DNA of 64,000 nt. Origin: Heterohyrax brucei (taxonomy: Eukaryota > Chordata > Mammalia > Hyracoidea > Procaviidae). The position numbers and the translations under genes are program-made. The notes beneath the pieces were generated by a model. The model was not told where the DNA came from. It did no database searches and saw nothing but the letters and a program-made list of their open reading frames with translations. The DNA lies in NCBI GenBank assembly GCA_028571685.1, contig CM053140.1, forward strand, positions 28,625,501 to 28,689,500, written 5' to 3'. The number at the start of each line of letters is the position of its first letter. The first letter of the stretch is position 1. Of this stretch, positions 63,701 through 64,000 are shown piece after piece.

Positions 63701-64000
63701 CCTCGCTTCGCCCCGCCCGCCACCCCGAGTAACCGTCCGGCCTAGGCAGCCTCCGGTGCATTGTGGGTGGGGCGCCCCTGCTGAGCACTGCAGGGAACCC
63801 CCTGCCCAGTTAGTCGCCGGGCGCCTAGCAGCCTAGCCGAACCGCCCTCTGGGGTCCGAGTGAGAAGGCCGTGAATTGACGCGTCTCCTCAGGCTCCTCC
63901 CTCCGCTGTGTTCTCTTCCCGCCCCGAAACTAGAGCCCCGCCCCCGCTCCCTAGGAGTGGCCCTGAGGCCCGCTTCATTCTCCCATTGGCAGTCCTATGG
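63640..64000 (+). promoter_or_regulatory. CpG-island promoter, probably GATAD2A 5' end
   Basis: Dense CpG with GC boxes (CCCCGCCCCCG near 63935), an inverted CCAAT box (ATTGG, 63985-63989) and a ZNF143-like GCATTGTGGG (63758-63767). No TATA box and no coding exon in the window. Mammalian gene order places GATAD2A, plus strand, next after MAU2; the gene assignment and strand are inferred from that only. Confidence 0.6.

Noticed and set aside
63417-63788. 123-residue minus-strand open frame with repeats
   Set aside because: The repeated residues come from the minisatellite units; no start context or conservation supports translation.

Overview
The window is vertebrate nuclear DNA, almost certainly from an afrotherian placental mammal of elephant or manatee type. 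The interspersed repeats support this: tRNA-derived AfroSINE copies throughout, RTE (BovB-like) LINEs whose 3' ends resemble those SINEs, and MaLR-type LTRs. Genes are split by GT-AG introns and start in CpG islands without TATA boxes. Species assignment is inference; the SINE and RTE content is read directly.

Layout. (1) 1-374: 3' flank with nothing recognised. (2) About 375-27288, minus strand: SUGP1, a pre-mRNA splicing factor. All 14 coding exons join in frame to a 648-residue protein with two SURP domains, a basic KRKRKSRW segment and a G-patch. Intron 2 (11.9 kb) is packed with nested transposons. (3) 27289-27637: a compact divergent CpG-island promoter; the two start codons lie 349 bp apart. 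(4) 27638 to about 49670, plus strand: MAU2 (SCC4), the TPR-repeat partner of NIPBL in the cohesin loader. Its 19 coding exons give 610 or 611 residues, depending on a 3-nt tandem donor. (5) About 49670-63640: intergenic DNA with an RTE insertion with clear target-site duplications, an inverted pair of mariner transposase fragments, LTRs, L1-like 3' ends and a degenerate minisatellite. (6) About 63640-64000: a second CpG-island promoter. By mammalian gene order (SUGP1, MAU2, GATAD2A) it is probably the GATAD2A 5' end, but no coding exon is in the window.

The most notable observations are these. MAU2 intron 2 has the hallmarks of a U12-type (minor spliceosome) intron, and its branch-point geometry explains how splicing passes a closer AG that would add an in-frame stop. 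SUGP1 exons 5 and 7, which begin its two SURP domains, share 21 of 22 intronic bases at their 3' splice sites, including a strong branch-point sequence only 15 nt from the exon and an in-frame tandem acceptor; this is striking in a gene whose product acts in branch-site choice. A full-length RTE lies inside another RTE with a 13-bp duplication, and a MaLR LTR sits in the same outer element with a 5-bp duplication. The SUGP1 promoter and the right-hand promoter share the motif CCCACAATGCnCCGG.

SUGP1 acts in nuclear U2 snRNP/branch-site recognition and MAU2 in chromosome cohesion. Their link here is a shared promoter, not a shared pathway. I see no bacterial-type systems, CRISPR arrays or independent novel coding genes.
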